Of a stretch of DNA of 29,300 nt, positions 7,348 to 14,308 are shown piece by piece (the first letter of the stretch is position 1; each line of letters starts with the position of its first letter). The translations under genes were made by a program, and so were the position numbers. The notes beneath the pieces were generated by a model that did not search any database, was not told where the DNA came from, and worked only from the letters and a program-made list of their open reading frames with translations. The DNA lies in contig JACCXR010000097.1 of assembly GCA_013696915.1 (NCBI GenBank), positions 1 through 29,300 on the forward strand, read 5' to 3'. Source of the stretch: Euzebyaceae bacterium (GTDB taxonomy: Bacteria > Actinomycetota > Nitriliruptoria > Euzebyales > Egibacteraceae).

Positions 7348-7854
7348 ATGAGCCTCCTGCGCCGCGCTGCCCGCCCCATGCTCGCGTCCATGTTCGTGAC
7401 CGGCGGCTTGGACGCGCTCCGAAATCCGGGGCCGAAGGTCCCGACCGCCGAGGACGTCGCATCGAGGGTCCCCGGCCTGTCCGACCAGGACACGGAGACG
7501 CTGATCCGCGTCAACGGCGGCGTGCAGGTCGCGGCCGGTTCACTGCTCGCGCTCGGTCGCCTGCCGCGGCTCTCGGCGCTCGCGCTGGCGGCCAGCCTGG
7601 TGCCGACCACGGCCGCCGGCCACCGCTTCTGGGAGCACGACGACCCGGCGAAGCGCACGCAGCAGCAGATCCACTTCTTCAAGAACTTGAGCATGCTCGG
7701 CGGGCTGCTGCTCGCGGCGTTGGACACCGAGGGCAGGCCCGGCCTGGGATGGCGCGCCCGCCACAAGGCGGAGCATGCCGAGGCGGCCGTGCGCCGCAGC
7801 CGCGGCCAGGCGCGGCTCCTCGCCAAGACGGCCCGGGCCAAGCTCCCCGGCTGA
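7348..7854 (+). CDS. DoxX family membrane protein
   Basis: 168-residue protein. RPMLASMFVTGGLDALRNPG (9-28) is the DoxX N-terminal helix motif. Hydrophobic helices follow at about 58-74 (GVQVAAGSLLALGRLPRL), 75-92 (LALAASLVPTTAAG) and 113-127 (LSMLGGLLLAALDT). HRFWEHDDPAKRTQQQIHFF (93-112) is the conserved loop, seen in most actinobacterial DoxX proteins. The last 40 residues are basic and cytoplasmic. DoxX proteins are thought to participate in membrane redox or thiol-stress handling; the exact activity is not established. GAAGGG upstream of ATG at 7348. Likely cotranscribed with the pirin gene. Confidence 0.88.
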   Translation: MSLLRRAARPMLASMFVTGGLDALRNPGPKVPTAEDVASRVPGLSDQDTETLIRVNGGVQVAAGSLLALGRLPRLSALALAASLVPTTAAGHRFWEHDDPAKRTQQQIHFFKNLSMLGGLLLAALDTEGRPGLGWRARHKAEHAEAAVRRSRGQARLLAKTARAKLPG

Positions 7855-8051
7855 CGCCCCGCTGCCGGCCGCGTCGACCGGCGCTGTCGCGGCGTCACTG
7901 GACCACGAGACAACTCGCCGTGGGGCCCTCCGACGGCCCAATGCGTGCGCCTCCTGCGCGCAAAGACGGCCGTGTCCGCCGAACGCGCTGCAACGACCGT
8001 TGTAAGTGCCTTGTGGTGGGTGGTTTAATCCTGGCCGTCGGGGGACGGGCC

Positions 8052-8066
8052 AGGAGGGGCGCCATC
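8052..8066 (+). promoter_or_regulatory. RBS followed by ATC at the position of the ancestral start
   Basis: AGGAGG (8052-8057) is followed after 6 nt by ATC (8064-8066), in frame with the hydrolase and aligned with the ATG start of the tandem paralogue (ATC-CGA-AGT-CGT against ATG-CGG-TGC-CGT). The next ATG is 12 nt further on (8076), 18 nt from the RBS, which is too far for efficient initiation. The simplest reading is an ATG to ATC mutation. Confidence 0.6.
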
Positions 8067-8075
8067 CGAAGTCGT

Positions 8076-8942
8076 ATGTTCCTGCTGGCGACCCTGCTGG
8101 TGTTCACCCTGCTCGGCGGGACGGCCGGAGCGGCCACCGGCTGTCTGTGGGGGGCCCGGGTCAGCGGCGTCCCCATCGCGGAGTTCGAGGCGGACCTCGG
8201 CCGGCGCCTCGGCGTGACCCGGATCTACCGCACGTGGAACCAGGCGCTCCCGGGGCCCGAGGCCGCGGCGCACGCCGCGAAGGGCAGGGTGCCGATCCTG
8301 TCCTTCAACACGCGCCGCTCCGGGTCGACGCCGATCCCGTGGAGCGAGATCGCCGCCCACCGCCACGACGCCGCCCTGCGCGCGAAGGCCCGTGCGGTCC
8401 GCGACTTCGGTCGGCCCCTGTACCTGATCTTCCACCACGAGCCCGACAACGTGCACAACGCCGGCGTCGCCGGGGAGGCCGCGTCCTACGTCGCGGCCTG
8501 GCGCGTGGTCCACAGGATCTTCGCCGAGGTCGGCACGCCGAACGTGACCTGGGTCTGGACGCTCAGCAGCAGGGGATTCGAGGAGGAGCCGGCCAGCTGG
8601 TACCCCGGCGACGCGTACACCGACCTGATCGGCTCGGACTCCTACGCCTACCCCGAGCGACCGTGGCGGGACGTCTCCGAACCGGCGCGGCGCTTCGCCG
8701 CGCGGCGGGGCAAGCCCCTCACCTTCCCCGAATGGGGCATCGGCGAGCGGTACAGCGACGCCACCCGCGCCCGGCTCGTCCGGGAGATCTCGGCGTGGAT
8801 GCGGGACAACGGGGTCGTCTTCGCCTCCTACTACTGGTCGCAGCGGCCGAACAAGCCCGACTGGCGGCTGTACCCGGGAAGCAGAGCCTTCGCGGCGTTC
8901 CGCGAAGTCGCCCACCAGCCCTATTTCGGCGGCACGACGTAG
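8076..8942 (+). CDS. secreted GH26-like glycoside hydrolase, copy 1
   Basis: 288 residues from the first available ATG. A hydrophobic signal segment (LLATLLVFTLLGGTAGAATG) precedes the mature domain starting near GCLWGARVSG. The fold is that of clan GH-A (beta/alpha)8 hydrolases resembling GH26 (mannanase-like): LYLIFHHEPDNVHN carries the probable acid/base Glu after His, and LTFPEWGIGE carries the probable nucleophile Glu. RIYRTWNQALP and FASYYWSQRPNKPDWRLYPG are further conserved blocks. Substrate is not determinable. About 85-90% identical in protein to the gene immediately downstream (41-bp gap), so they are a recent tandem duplication and likely one transcript. Starting at 8076 removes the positively charged n-region of the signal peptide that the paralogue has (MRCR); the original start was probably at 8064, now ATC. 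Confidence 0.82.
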   Translation: MFLLATLLVFTLLGGTAGAATGCLWGARVSGVPIAEFEADLGRRLGVTRIYRTWNQALPGPEAAAHAAKGRVPILSFNTRRSGSTPIPWSEIAAHRHDAALRAKARAVRDFGRPLYLIFHHEPDNVHNAGVAGEAASYVAAWRVVHRIFAEVGTPNVTWVWTLSSRGFEEEPASWYPGDAYTDLIGSDSYAYPERPWRDVSEPARRFAARRGKPLTFPEWGIGERYSDATRARLVREISAWMRDNGVVFASYYWSQRPNKPDWRLYPGSRAFAAFREVAHQPYFGGTT

Positions 8943-8983
8943 GGGTCCTCCAAAGACACCGGCGGCGAACTCAAGGAGCGAAC

Positions 8984-9862
8984 ATGCGGTGCCGTTTCAT
9001 CGCACTGGCGACAATGCTCGTCCTCTCCCTGTTCTCCGGGACGGCCGGAGCGGCCACCGGGTGCCTGTGGGGAGCCCGCGTCAGCGGCGTCCCCATCGGG
9101 GAGTTCGAGGCGGACCTGGGCCGGCGCCTCGGCGTGACCCGGATCTACCGCACGTGGAATCAGGCGCTCCCGGGGCCCGAGGCCGCGGCCGACGCCGCGA
9201 AGGGCAGGGTGCCAATCCTGTCCTTCAACACCCGCCGCTCCGGGTCGACCCCCATCCCCTGGAGCGAGATCGCCGCCAACCGCCACGACGCCGCCCTGCG
9301 CGCGAAGGCCCGTGCGGTCCGCGACTTCGGTCGGCCCCTGTACCTGATCTTCCACCACGAGCCCGACAACGTGCACAACCGGGGCGTCGGCGACGCGGCG
9401 AGCTTCGTGGCCGCCTGGCGTGTGGTGCACCGCATCTTCGCCGAGGTCGGCACCCCGAACGTGACCTGGGTGTGGACCCTGAGCGAGATCACGTTCTCCC
9501 GCGGTCAGGCGGCGAGCTGGTACCCCGGCAACCGCTACACCGACCTGATCGGCTCCGACTCCTACACCTATCCCGAGCGCACGTGGTCACAGGTCGCCGA
9601 CCCGGCCCGGCGCTTCGCCGCGAGCCGGGGCAAGCCGCTCACCTTCCCCGAGTGGGGCATCGGCGAGCGCTTCAACGATGCGACCCGCGCGCGGCTGGTG
9701 CGCGAGATCTCCGCCTGGATGCGCAACAACGGGGTGGTCTTCGCCTCGTACTACTGGTCCCAGCGGCCGAACAAGCCGGACTGGCGCCTGTACCCCGGCA
9801 CCGCGGCGTTCGCCGCATTCCGGGAGGTCGCGCACGACCCGTACTTCGGCGGCACCGGGTAG
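8984..9862 (+). CDS. secreted GH26-like glycoside hydrolase, copy 2
   Basis: 292-residue exported enzyme. Signal peptide MRCRFIALATMLVLSLFSGT with probable cleavage after AGA near residue 23. Predicted catalytic residues are E126 in IFHHEPDN (acid/base) and E223 in TFPEWGIG (nucleophile), placed as in GH26-type clan GH-A enzymes; W59 (RTWNQ) and W258 (YYWSQ) would line the sugar cleft. AAGGAG at 8973-8978, 5 nt before ATG, is a normal start. Differs from copy 1 mainly in the loop after VTWVWTLS (EITFSRGQAAS here, SRGFEEEPAS there) and in surface residues, which might alter specificity. A strong hairpin follows at 9873-9896. Family assignment at GH26 level is likely but not certain; other GH-A families with HE…EWG are possible. 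Confidence 0.85.
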   Translation: MRCRFIALATMLVLSLFSGTAGAATGCLWGARVSGVPIGEFEADLGRRLGVTRIYRTWNQALPGPEAAADAAKGRVPILSFNTRRSGSTPIPWSEIAANRHDAALRAKARAVRDFGRPLYLIFHHEPDNVHNRGVGDAASFVAAWRVVHRIFAEVGTPNVTWVWTLSEITFSRGQAASWYPGNRYTDLIGSDSYTYPERTWSQVADPARRFAASRGKPLTFPEWGIGERFNDATRARLVREISAWMRNNGVVFASYYWSQRPNKPDWRLYPGTAAFAAFREVAHDPYFGGTG

Positions 9863-9872
9863 CTCTCCCGGA

Positions 9873-9896
9873 CCGCCGGCCAGGTCCGGCCGGCGG
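9873..9896 (+). terminator. intrinsic-type hairpin after the hydrolase pair
   Basis: CCGCCGGCC (9873-9881) pairs perfectly with GGCCGGCGG (9888-9896) around AGGTCC, 10 nt past the stop codon. No U-tract follows, so it may be a pause or stability structure, but position and all-GC 9-bp stem support termination. Confidence 0.6.
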
Positions 9897-9925
9897 CCGA
9901 TGTGCCAACCGCCGGCGGGTCGGCG

Positions 9926-9931
9926 TAGGAT
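9926..9931 (+). promoter_or_regulatory. -10-like box TAGGAT
   Basis: TAGGAT lies between the hydrolase terminator and the propeller gene. Initiation just downstream (about 9938) would give a ~110-nt leader starting at the following hairpin. No convincing -35 is seen. Confidence 0.35.
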
Positions 9932-9936
9932 CGCTC

Positions 9937-9961
9937 CGCTTCGGCCGCCCCCACCGAAGCG
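9937..9961 (+). promoter_or_regulatory. 5' leader hairpin of the propeller gene
   Basis: CGCTTCGG (9937-9944) and CCGAAGCG (9954-9961) form a perfect 8-bp stem with a 9-nt C-rich loop. It would lie at the extreme 5' end of a transcript from the TAGGAT box and could protect the mRNA; alternatively a second terminator for the upstream operon. Confidence 0.35.
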
Positions 9962-10047
9962 CCCCGCGTCGTCGTGCCCCCACTTCGGCGCAGCGCTGAC
10001 CGTTCCGACCCATTGCCCATGGGGGCCTTTGGACAGAAAGGAACCCC

Positions 10048-11178
10048 ATGATGGTGCGACGCTGCCCCCGGCTCGCCCCCTCGGTCGCCTTCGTGGCGAT
10101 GCTCGCCCTCGCGCTCACGCTGCTGCCGCCCCCGGCACCGGCGTCGGCTGCTCTGCGCTCCGCCGCCGACTCCACCGTCGGCGTGAACGGACGCGTCTAC
10201 ACGATCGTCCGCGCCGGCAACCGCGTCTACATCGGCGGTGACTTCACGTCGGTCCGCACCCGGTCCGGTTCGGTGACGCGCAACCACGTCGCCGCGATCG
10301 ACGCGACCACCGGAGACCTGATCGGCAACTGGAACCCCAACGCCAACAACGAGGTCCGCGGGATCGCGGTGTCCCCCGACGGCGGTACCGTCTACCTCGG
10401 CGGCTTCTTCACCAAGGTGGGCGGACAGTCGCGGTCACGGCTGGCCGCGGTGTCGGCCGGGAGCGGCTCCGCGATCGGCAGCTGGAGGGCCGACGCGAGC
10501 AGCAACGTCTACGCGATGGCGCAGCACGGCAACACGCTCTACGTCGGCGGCACCTTCGGCCGCGTCGGGAACTCCCCCCGTCGGCGCGTCGCGGCCATCG
10601 CGGCGAACAGCGGCGCGGTCCGGGACTGGCGGGCCAGCGTCGACGGGTGGGTGCGGTCGATCGCCGTGGCGCCCAACGGCAGCCGCGTGTACTTCGGCGG
10701 CAAGTTCAGCTCGGTGAACGGCCAGCGGCGACGTCACCTCGCCGCCCTCACCTCCGGGGGCGCGCTCACCTCATGGAGCCCGGACGGGGAGTACCTCGTC
10801 TTCGCGCTCGAGACCTCGGGCTCGCAGGTGTTCGCCGGCGTCGGCGGCCCCGGTGGACGGGTCAGCGCCTTCGACGGCACCAGCGGGCGCCGCAACTGGC
10901 AGACCCGCGGTGACGGCGACGTCCAGGCCCTGGGCGTGCTCGACGGCCGCGTCTACGCGGGGTCGCACTCGAAGACCATCGGCGGCGTCCGCCAGGCGAA
11001 CCTTGCCGCCCTGCGGATCGACAACGGCCGGGTCGACACGAGCTTCCGTCCGAAGGTGAACAGCGGCCCCGGTGTCTGGGCCATCGACACGGCGTCGCGA
11101 CGGCTGTACGCGGGCGGCGACTTCACCCGCATCAACGACCGTCCGCAGGAGCGCTTCGCGCAGTTCAGCGCGCCGTAG
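10048..11178 (+). CDS. secreted DUF5122-type beta-propeller protein
   Basis: 376-residue exported protein. Signal peptide about 1-34 (basic MMVRRCPR, hydrophobic core FVAMLALALTLLPP, cleavage near ASAA). The mature part is built of repeats of roughly 42-45 residues with the hallmark 'VYxGGxFTxV': RVYIGGDFTSV, TVYLGGFFTKVGG, TLYVGGTFGRVGN, RVYFGGKFSSVNG, RVYAGSHSKTIGG and RLYAGGDFTRIND, each followed by a basic stretch and LAALxxxxG. This is the delta-60/DUF5122 repeat pattern forming a beta-propeller. No catalytic residues are evident; such proteins are thought to bind surface or extracellular polymers. AAAGGAA lies shortly before ATG. Same strand as the two secreted hydrolases upstream, but separated by hairpins, so probably its own transcript. 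Confidence 0.85.
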   Translation: MMVRRCPRLAPSVAFVAMLALALTLLPPPAPASAALRSAADSTVGVNGRVYTIVRAGNRVYIGGDFTSVRTRSGSVTRNHVAAIDATTGDLIGNWNPNANNEVRGIAVSPDGGTVYLGGFFTKVGGQSRSRLAAVSAGSGSAIGSWRADASSNVYAMAQHGNTLYVGGTFGRVGNSPRRRVAAIAANSGAVRDWRASVDGWVRSIAVAPNGSRVYFGGKFSSVNGQRRRHLAALTSGGALTSWSPDGEYLVFALETSGSQVFAGVGGPGGRVSAFDGTSGRRNWQTRGDGDVQALGVLDGRVYAGSHSKTIGGVRQANLAALRIDNGRVDTSFRPKVNSGPGVWAIDTASRRLYAGGDFTRINDRPQERFAQFSAP

Positions 11179-11198
11179 ACACGCCCGACCGTCCGGCG

Positions 11199-11245
11199 CT
11201 GCCGGGGGCCTGTCCGCTGCGCGCGCACGCGCAGGCCCCCGGCAG
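11199..11245 (+). terminator. strong terminator hairpin
   Basis: CTGCCGGGGGCCTG (11199-11212) and CAGGCCCCCGGCAG (11232-11245) are perfect 14-nt complements with a 19-nt GC-rich loop, 20 nt after the propeller stop. No T-run. It ends only 14 nt before the next ATG at 11260. Confidence 0.75.
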
Positions 11246-11259
11246 TGCATAGTGTCCGG

Positions 11260-11754
11260 ATGGAGGAGATTGACTGGCCCACGGTTCTCGCAACAGCGGC
11301 GGTGCAGGCGCTCGTCCTCGCGCTGCTGCTGTTGTTCCTTGAGCTCGGCCCGATCCGGCGCGGCAACCGGCGGATCCGGGAGGAACAGGACCGGCGCGAC
11401 CGGGCCCTGGCGGCGGAGGAGCTGAAGCTCGAGGCCGTCCGGGAACTGCGCAGCGACGTCCGCAGGACACGCCGGCTGCTGTGGGAGCTCGGCACGCGGA
11501 CGCAGGGCGCCTCCGGGTCGTTCCACGTCCAGGTGGAGATCCTCCGCTTCGCCCTGCAGGCCGCCGCCGAGGACGCGAAGGGCCTCGACCTCGAGGAGGC
11601 CGGCGACGTCATCACGAACGCCAAGGCGACCCTGTTCGACTCCCCCGCCCAGGCGCCGTACCTCCTCCCGATGACGCACCGGGCGACCGAGCAGCTGGAC
11701 CGGGCGACGCAGCTGCTCCAAGAGGCGCACCGCCGCGTCCTCGAGGGTCGCTGA
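11260..11754 (+). CDS. membrane-anchored coiled-coil protein, unknown function
   Basis: 164 residues. A single N-terminal membrane segment (about 9-30, LATAAVQALVLALLLLFLEL) is followed by a long charged helix, GPIRRGNRRIREEQDRRDRA through LKLEAVRELRSDVRRTRRLL (about 31-75), which looks like a coiled coil, then a helical domain with Glu/Leu-rich segments ending in LLQEAHRRVLEGR. No known domain is recognised. The ATG at 11260 is chosen over in-frame GTG at 11245, which lies within the upstream terminator stem. There is no ribosome binding site; CATAGT sits 6 nt upstream, so the mRNA is possibly leaderless. 11 bp separate it from the alpha/beta hydrolase, suggesting cotranscription. Confidence 0.7.
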   Translation: MEEIDWPTVLATAAVQALVLALLLLFLELGPIRRGNRRIREEQDRRDRALAAEELKLEAVRELRSDVRRTRRLLWELGTRTQGASGSFHVQVEILRFALQAAAEDAKGLDLEEAGDVITNAKATLFDSPAQAPYLLPMTHRATEQLDRATQLLQEAHRRVLEGR

Positions 11755-11765
11755 CCGCGACCGCC

Positions 11766-12467
11766 ATGGGCGCCCAGACGACCGAGCCGGTCAAGATCCC
11801 CGCGGACGGGGTGGTCCTCGACGCTGACCTCACCCTCGTCGAGCCATCGCGGGGGATGGTCGTCTTCGCCCACGGCAGCGGCAGTGGCCGCCACAGCAGC
11901 CGCAACCGGCAGGTCGCCGCGGCCCTGCACGCGGCCGGGCTCGGCACGCTGCTGATGGACCTCCTCACCGCCGAGGAGGACGCCGCGGACGCCCGCACCG
12001 CCGAGCACCGCTTCGACATCCCGCTGCTCGCGCGCCGGTTGATCGCGGCCGCCGAGTGGGTCCGCGACCGGCATCCCCAGCCCGTCGGCTACTTCGGGGC
12101 CAGCACCGGCGGTGGTGCCGCCCTGCTCGCCGCTGCGGAGCGCCCCGAGCTGGTCGCGACCGTCGTCAGCCGCGGCGGCCGCCCGGACCTGGCCGGACCG
12201 GCGCTCGCCTCGGTCGCCGCGCCGGCGCTGCTGATCGTCGGCGCCCTCGACGAGCACGTCCTCGAGCTCAACCGGCGGGCGCTGGAGCAGTTGCCCGGCG
12301 AGAAGCGTCTCGAGGTCGTGCCCGGAGCGACCCATCTGTTCGCCGAGCCGGGCGCGCTGGAGCGCGTCGCCGAGCTCGCGGTGGAGGAGTTCACCAGCAG
12401 GCTGCGAAGGCCGGCGCCGGCTCAGGTCTGGCGCACCCGCAGGAGGTCGGTGCCCTTGATGACGTAG
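11766..12467 (+). CDS. alpha/beta hydrolase (dienelactone hydrolase-like)
   Basis: 233-residue cytoplasmic hydrolase. VVFAHGSGSGRHSSRNRQVA (32-51) forms the oxyanion-hole loop. The nucleophile elbow is GYFGASTGGGAAL with S113, the acid is D162 in IVGALDEHVLEL, and the base is H190 in VPGATHLFAEPG, in the usual order. This arrangement is typical of the small 'HGSGSSRxSPRN' hydrolases frequently found with phosphoribosyltransferase genes; the natural ester substrate is unknown. The start has no clear Shine-Dalgarno; a small hairpin (GGTCGC/GCGACC, 11746-11762) lies just before ATG. The last ~15 residues (APAQVWRTRRRSVPLMT) overlap the 3' end of the convergent propeller gene and are not typical of the family, so the coding end may once have been shorter. 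Confidence 0.85.
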   Translation: MGAQTTEPVKIPADGVVLDADLTLVEPSRGMVVFAHGSGSGRHSSRNRQVAAALHAAGLGTLLMDLLTAEEDAADARTAEHRFDIPLLARRLIAAAEWVRDRHPQPVGYFGASTGGGAALLAAAERPELVATVVSRGGRPDLAGPALASVAAPALLIVGALDEHVLELNRRALEQLPGEKRLEVVPGATHLFAEPGALERVAELAVEEFTSRLRRPAPAQVWRTRRRSVPLMT

Positions 12468-14254
12468 ACCGCGCCGGTGGAATCGGCGGCCAGTGACGCG
12501 TAGCCCCAGAGCCGGGCGCCGAGCCCGTCCACGACGACCTCGTGCGCCAGGGAGTACGGGTCGAACCGGACCAGCTGCTCGGACGACGCCCCGTACAGCG
12601 ACTCGCCGGCGGAGACGAGGCGCCCGCCGGCGGCGGAGGCCCTGGCCCGGTGGATCACGGCGCGGGTGTCGAGGTCGACGGCGAGGAACCATCCCCTGGT
12701 CGTGAAGCCGTACAGCCGCCGGCCGCGGACGACCAGCCCGAGGAGGGTGCCGCCGTCGGGCGCGGGCGCGTCGATCCGCCACGCGACGCGGCGGGCGCCG
12801 AGGTCGAAGGCGGCCAGTGCGCCGGTCGCCCCCGTGCCGCCGAGGTAGGCGAACCCGTCGGCCGCGGCCACCCCGGCGACCGACTGGCCGCCCGACAGCG
12901 GGTTGGTGTAGGTGTCGAGCCGAGCCCCCACGAACTCATAGACGTGCAGCGCCCCGCCGCCGAGTCGATCCGAGGCCGTGCCGACCAGCAGGCCGGTGCC
13001 GTCGGGGAGCGCGGTGATCGTGGCGGGCCGGTTCTGCTCCGGGGGCAGCACCACCTTGCGGTAGGCGGTGCCCTTCAGCGTGTCGTACTCCCACACCTCG
13101 CCCCCCGGGTACAGGGCGAGGTAGAGGATGTCGCCGATGAGCTCGAGGTCCTTCGGCTCGCCGGGGACGAAGAACCGTGACGTGGAGGGCGGATCGAGGT
13201 CGTGGCGCTGGCAGCCGAAGTTGCCGCCGGCGTAGACCCGGCCGTTGCCCGCAGCAAGCGACTGCACCAGCTCCGGACGGCCCTCCAGCCCCGTCTCCAG
13301 CAGGTCGACGACGTCCACGTCGGCTCCGTCGAGGGTGGCCGTGAACACGACCCCGGCGGCGCTGGCGCCGACGAGCCGGCCGGCGTCGGCGAACAGGCCG
13401 CGGGTCTCGGCTCCGGGGATGGGCGTCGCGAGGCGCTGGAGGGAGTCGCCCGCGCGGTCGTAGCGGTACAGCGACCCGGAGCGCCGCGCCGTGCAGTAGA
13501 CGGCGTCACCGGCGATCCGGACGGTGTCGACGACGGCCTCCCGCTCCAGCACCGCGGTCCTGGTCGCGGCCGGGTTCGCGAGGTCGACGACCGCCAGCCC
13601 TGCGCGGGTCAGCCCGGGACCGGTCGTGCCGGCGGCCACGAGCCGGTCGTCGGTGTCGACGGAGTACACCGTGCCGTGGTCCGCGAGGGCCGGCGGCAGG
13701 ATCGACCGGCGGGCGCGGGTGGCGCGCACGACGTCGAGCAGCATCGACTTGCCGGCAGCGGCGCCGCCGACGACCAGGCGGGGACCGGTGGCGGCGATGC
13801 TGCGGACCGACTCGCGCCGGGCCCGGTCGATGATGCCGACGATGTCCGTGCGGTCCCGCTCGGGGTGGTACTGAAAGACCATGTCGGGGGCGGTGACGCC
13901 GTAGACGATGCCGTCGGGCGCCGACGCGAGGTCCCAGACGTAGTCGGCGTCGATCGCGGCGGCCACCGCCAGGGCGCCGTCGGTGGTCCGGTAGCGGTAG
14001 ATGTTCGGCCGCTGCCGGGCACCGAACTGGCCGATGTAGACCAGCTCGGGACCCGAGTCCGTCACGCCCCACGCGCCGGAGCCCGTCGGGACGGTCACGG
14101 TCTCGACGACGGTGCGCGCGGCGACGTCGTAGACCGCCAGCGCCGCCGGGATGACGTTGCGCGACGCGACGTACAGCCGGCCGCCGGTCAGGGCGGCGCC
14201 AGCGAGGGGGAAGGCGAGGCTGGCGGGACCGAGGATGTCTTGGGCGACGGGCAT
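12422..14254 (-). CDS. large cytoplasmic beta-propeller protein
   Basis: 610 residues without a signal peptide or membrane segment. The whole sequence is made of short repeated beta-blade units such as LTGGRLYVASRNVIPAALAV, SAPDGIVYGVTAPDMVFQYH, IAGDAVYCTARRSGSLYRYD, LAAGNGRVYAGGNFGCQRHD and VRGRRLYGFTTRGWFLAVDL, spaced 40-60 residues, typical of PQQ/YVTN/SMP-30-like propellers. FVPGEPKDLELIGDILYLAL and PPEQNRPATITALPDGTGLL are internal landmarks. I recognise no enzymatic signature; the PQQ-quinoprotein Trp-docking motifs are absent. ATG at 14254 lacks a Shine-Dalgarno but has TAGGGT exactly 6 nt upstream, fitting a leaderless transcript. It is divergent from SURF1 (54-bp gap) and its 3' end overlaps the alpha/beta hydrolase by 46 bp. 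Exact role unknown. Confidence 0.72.
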   Translation of the reverse strand: MPVAQDILGPASLAFPLAGAALTGGRLYVASRNVIPAALAVYDVAARTVVETVTVPTGSGAWGVTDSGPELVYIGQFGARQRPNIYRYRTTDGALAVAAAIDADYVWDLASAPDGIVYGVTAPDMVFQYHPERDRTDIVGIIDRARRESVRSIAATGPRLVVGGAAAGKSMLLDVVRATRARRSILPPALADHGTVYSVDTDDRLVAAGTTGPGLTRAGLAVVDLANPAATRTAVLEREAVVDTVRIAGDAVYCTARRSGSLYRYDRAGDSLQRLATPIPGAETRGLFADAGRLVGASAAGVVFTATLDGADVDVVDLLETGLEGRPELVQSLAAGNGRVYAGGNFGCQRHDLDPPSTSRFFVPGEPKDLELIGDILYLALYPGGEVWEYDTLKGTAYRKVVLPPEQNRPATITALPDGTGLLVGTASDRLGGGALHVYEFVGARLDTYTNPLSGGQSVAGVAAADGFAYLGGTGATGALAAFDLGARRVAWRIDAPAPDGGTLLGLVVRGRRLYGFTTRGWFLAVDLDTRAVIHRARASAAGGRLVSAGESLYGASSEQLVRFDPYSLAHEVVVDGLGARLWGYASLAADSTGAVYVIKGTDLLRVRQT

Positions 14255-14260
14255 CCGACG

Positions 14261-14266
14261 ACCCTA
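14261..14266 (-). promoter_or_regulatory. -10 box TAGGGT for a leaderless transcript
   Basis: TAGGGT on the minus strand is separated by 6 nt from the ATG at 14254, the spacing expected when the start codon is the 5' end of the mRNA. No ribosome binding site competes with this reading. Confidence 0.55.
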
Positions 14267-14308
14267 CCCGGCCAGGACCGCCCTGCCCGACCGCCGGGAC
14301 GCGGCACC

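Noticed and set aside
7991..8002. CAACGACCGTTG inverted repeat upstream of the first hydrolase as an operator
   Set aside because: Only 5-bp arms, unremarkable in this base composition, and no regulator or second site nearby.
12422..14254. Walker A-like GGAAAGKS at residues 163-170 of the propeller protein
   Set aside because: It fits GxxxxGKS by letter but lies in a blade of a beta-propeller with no Walker B or nucleotide-binding fold around it; chance match.
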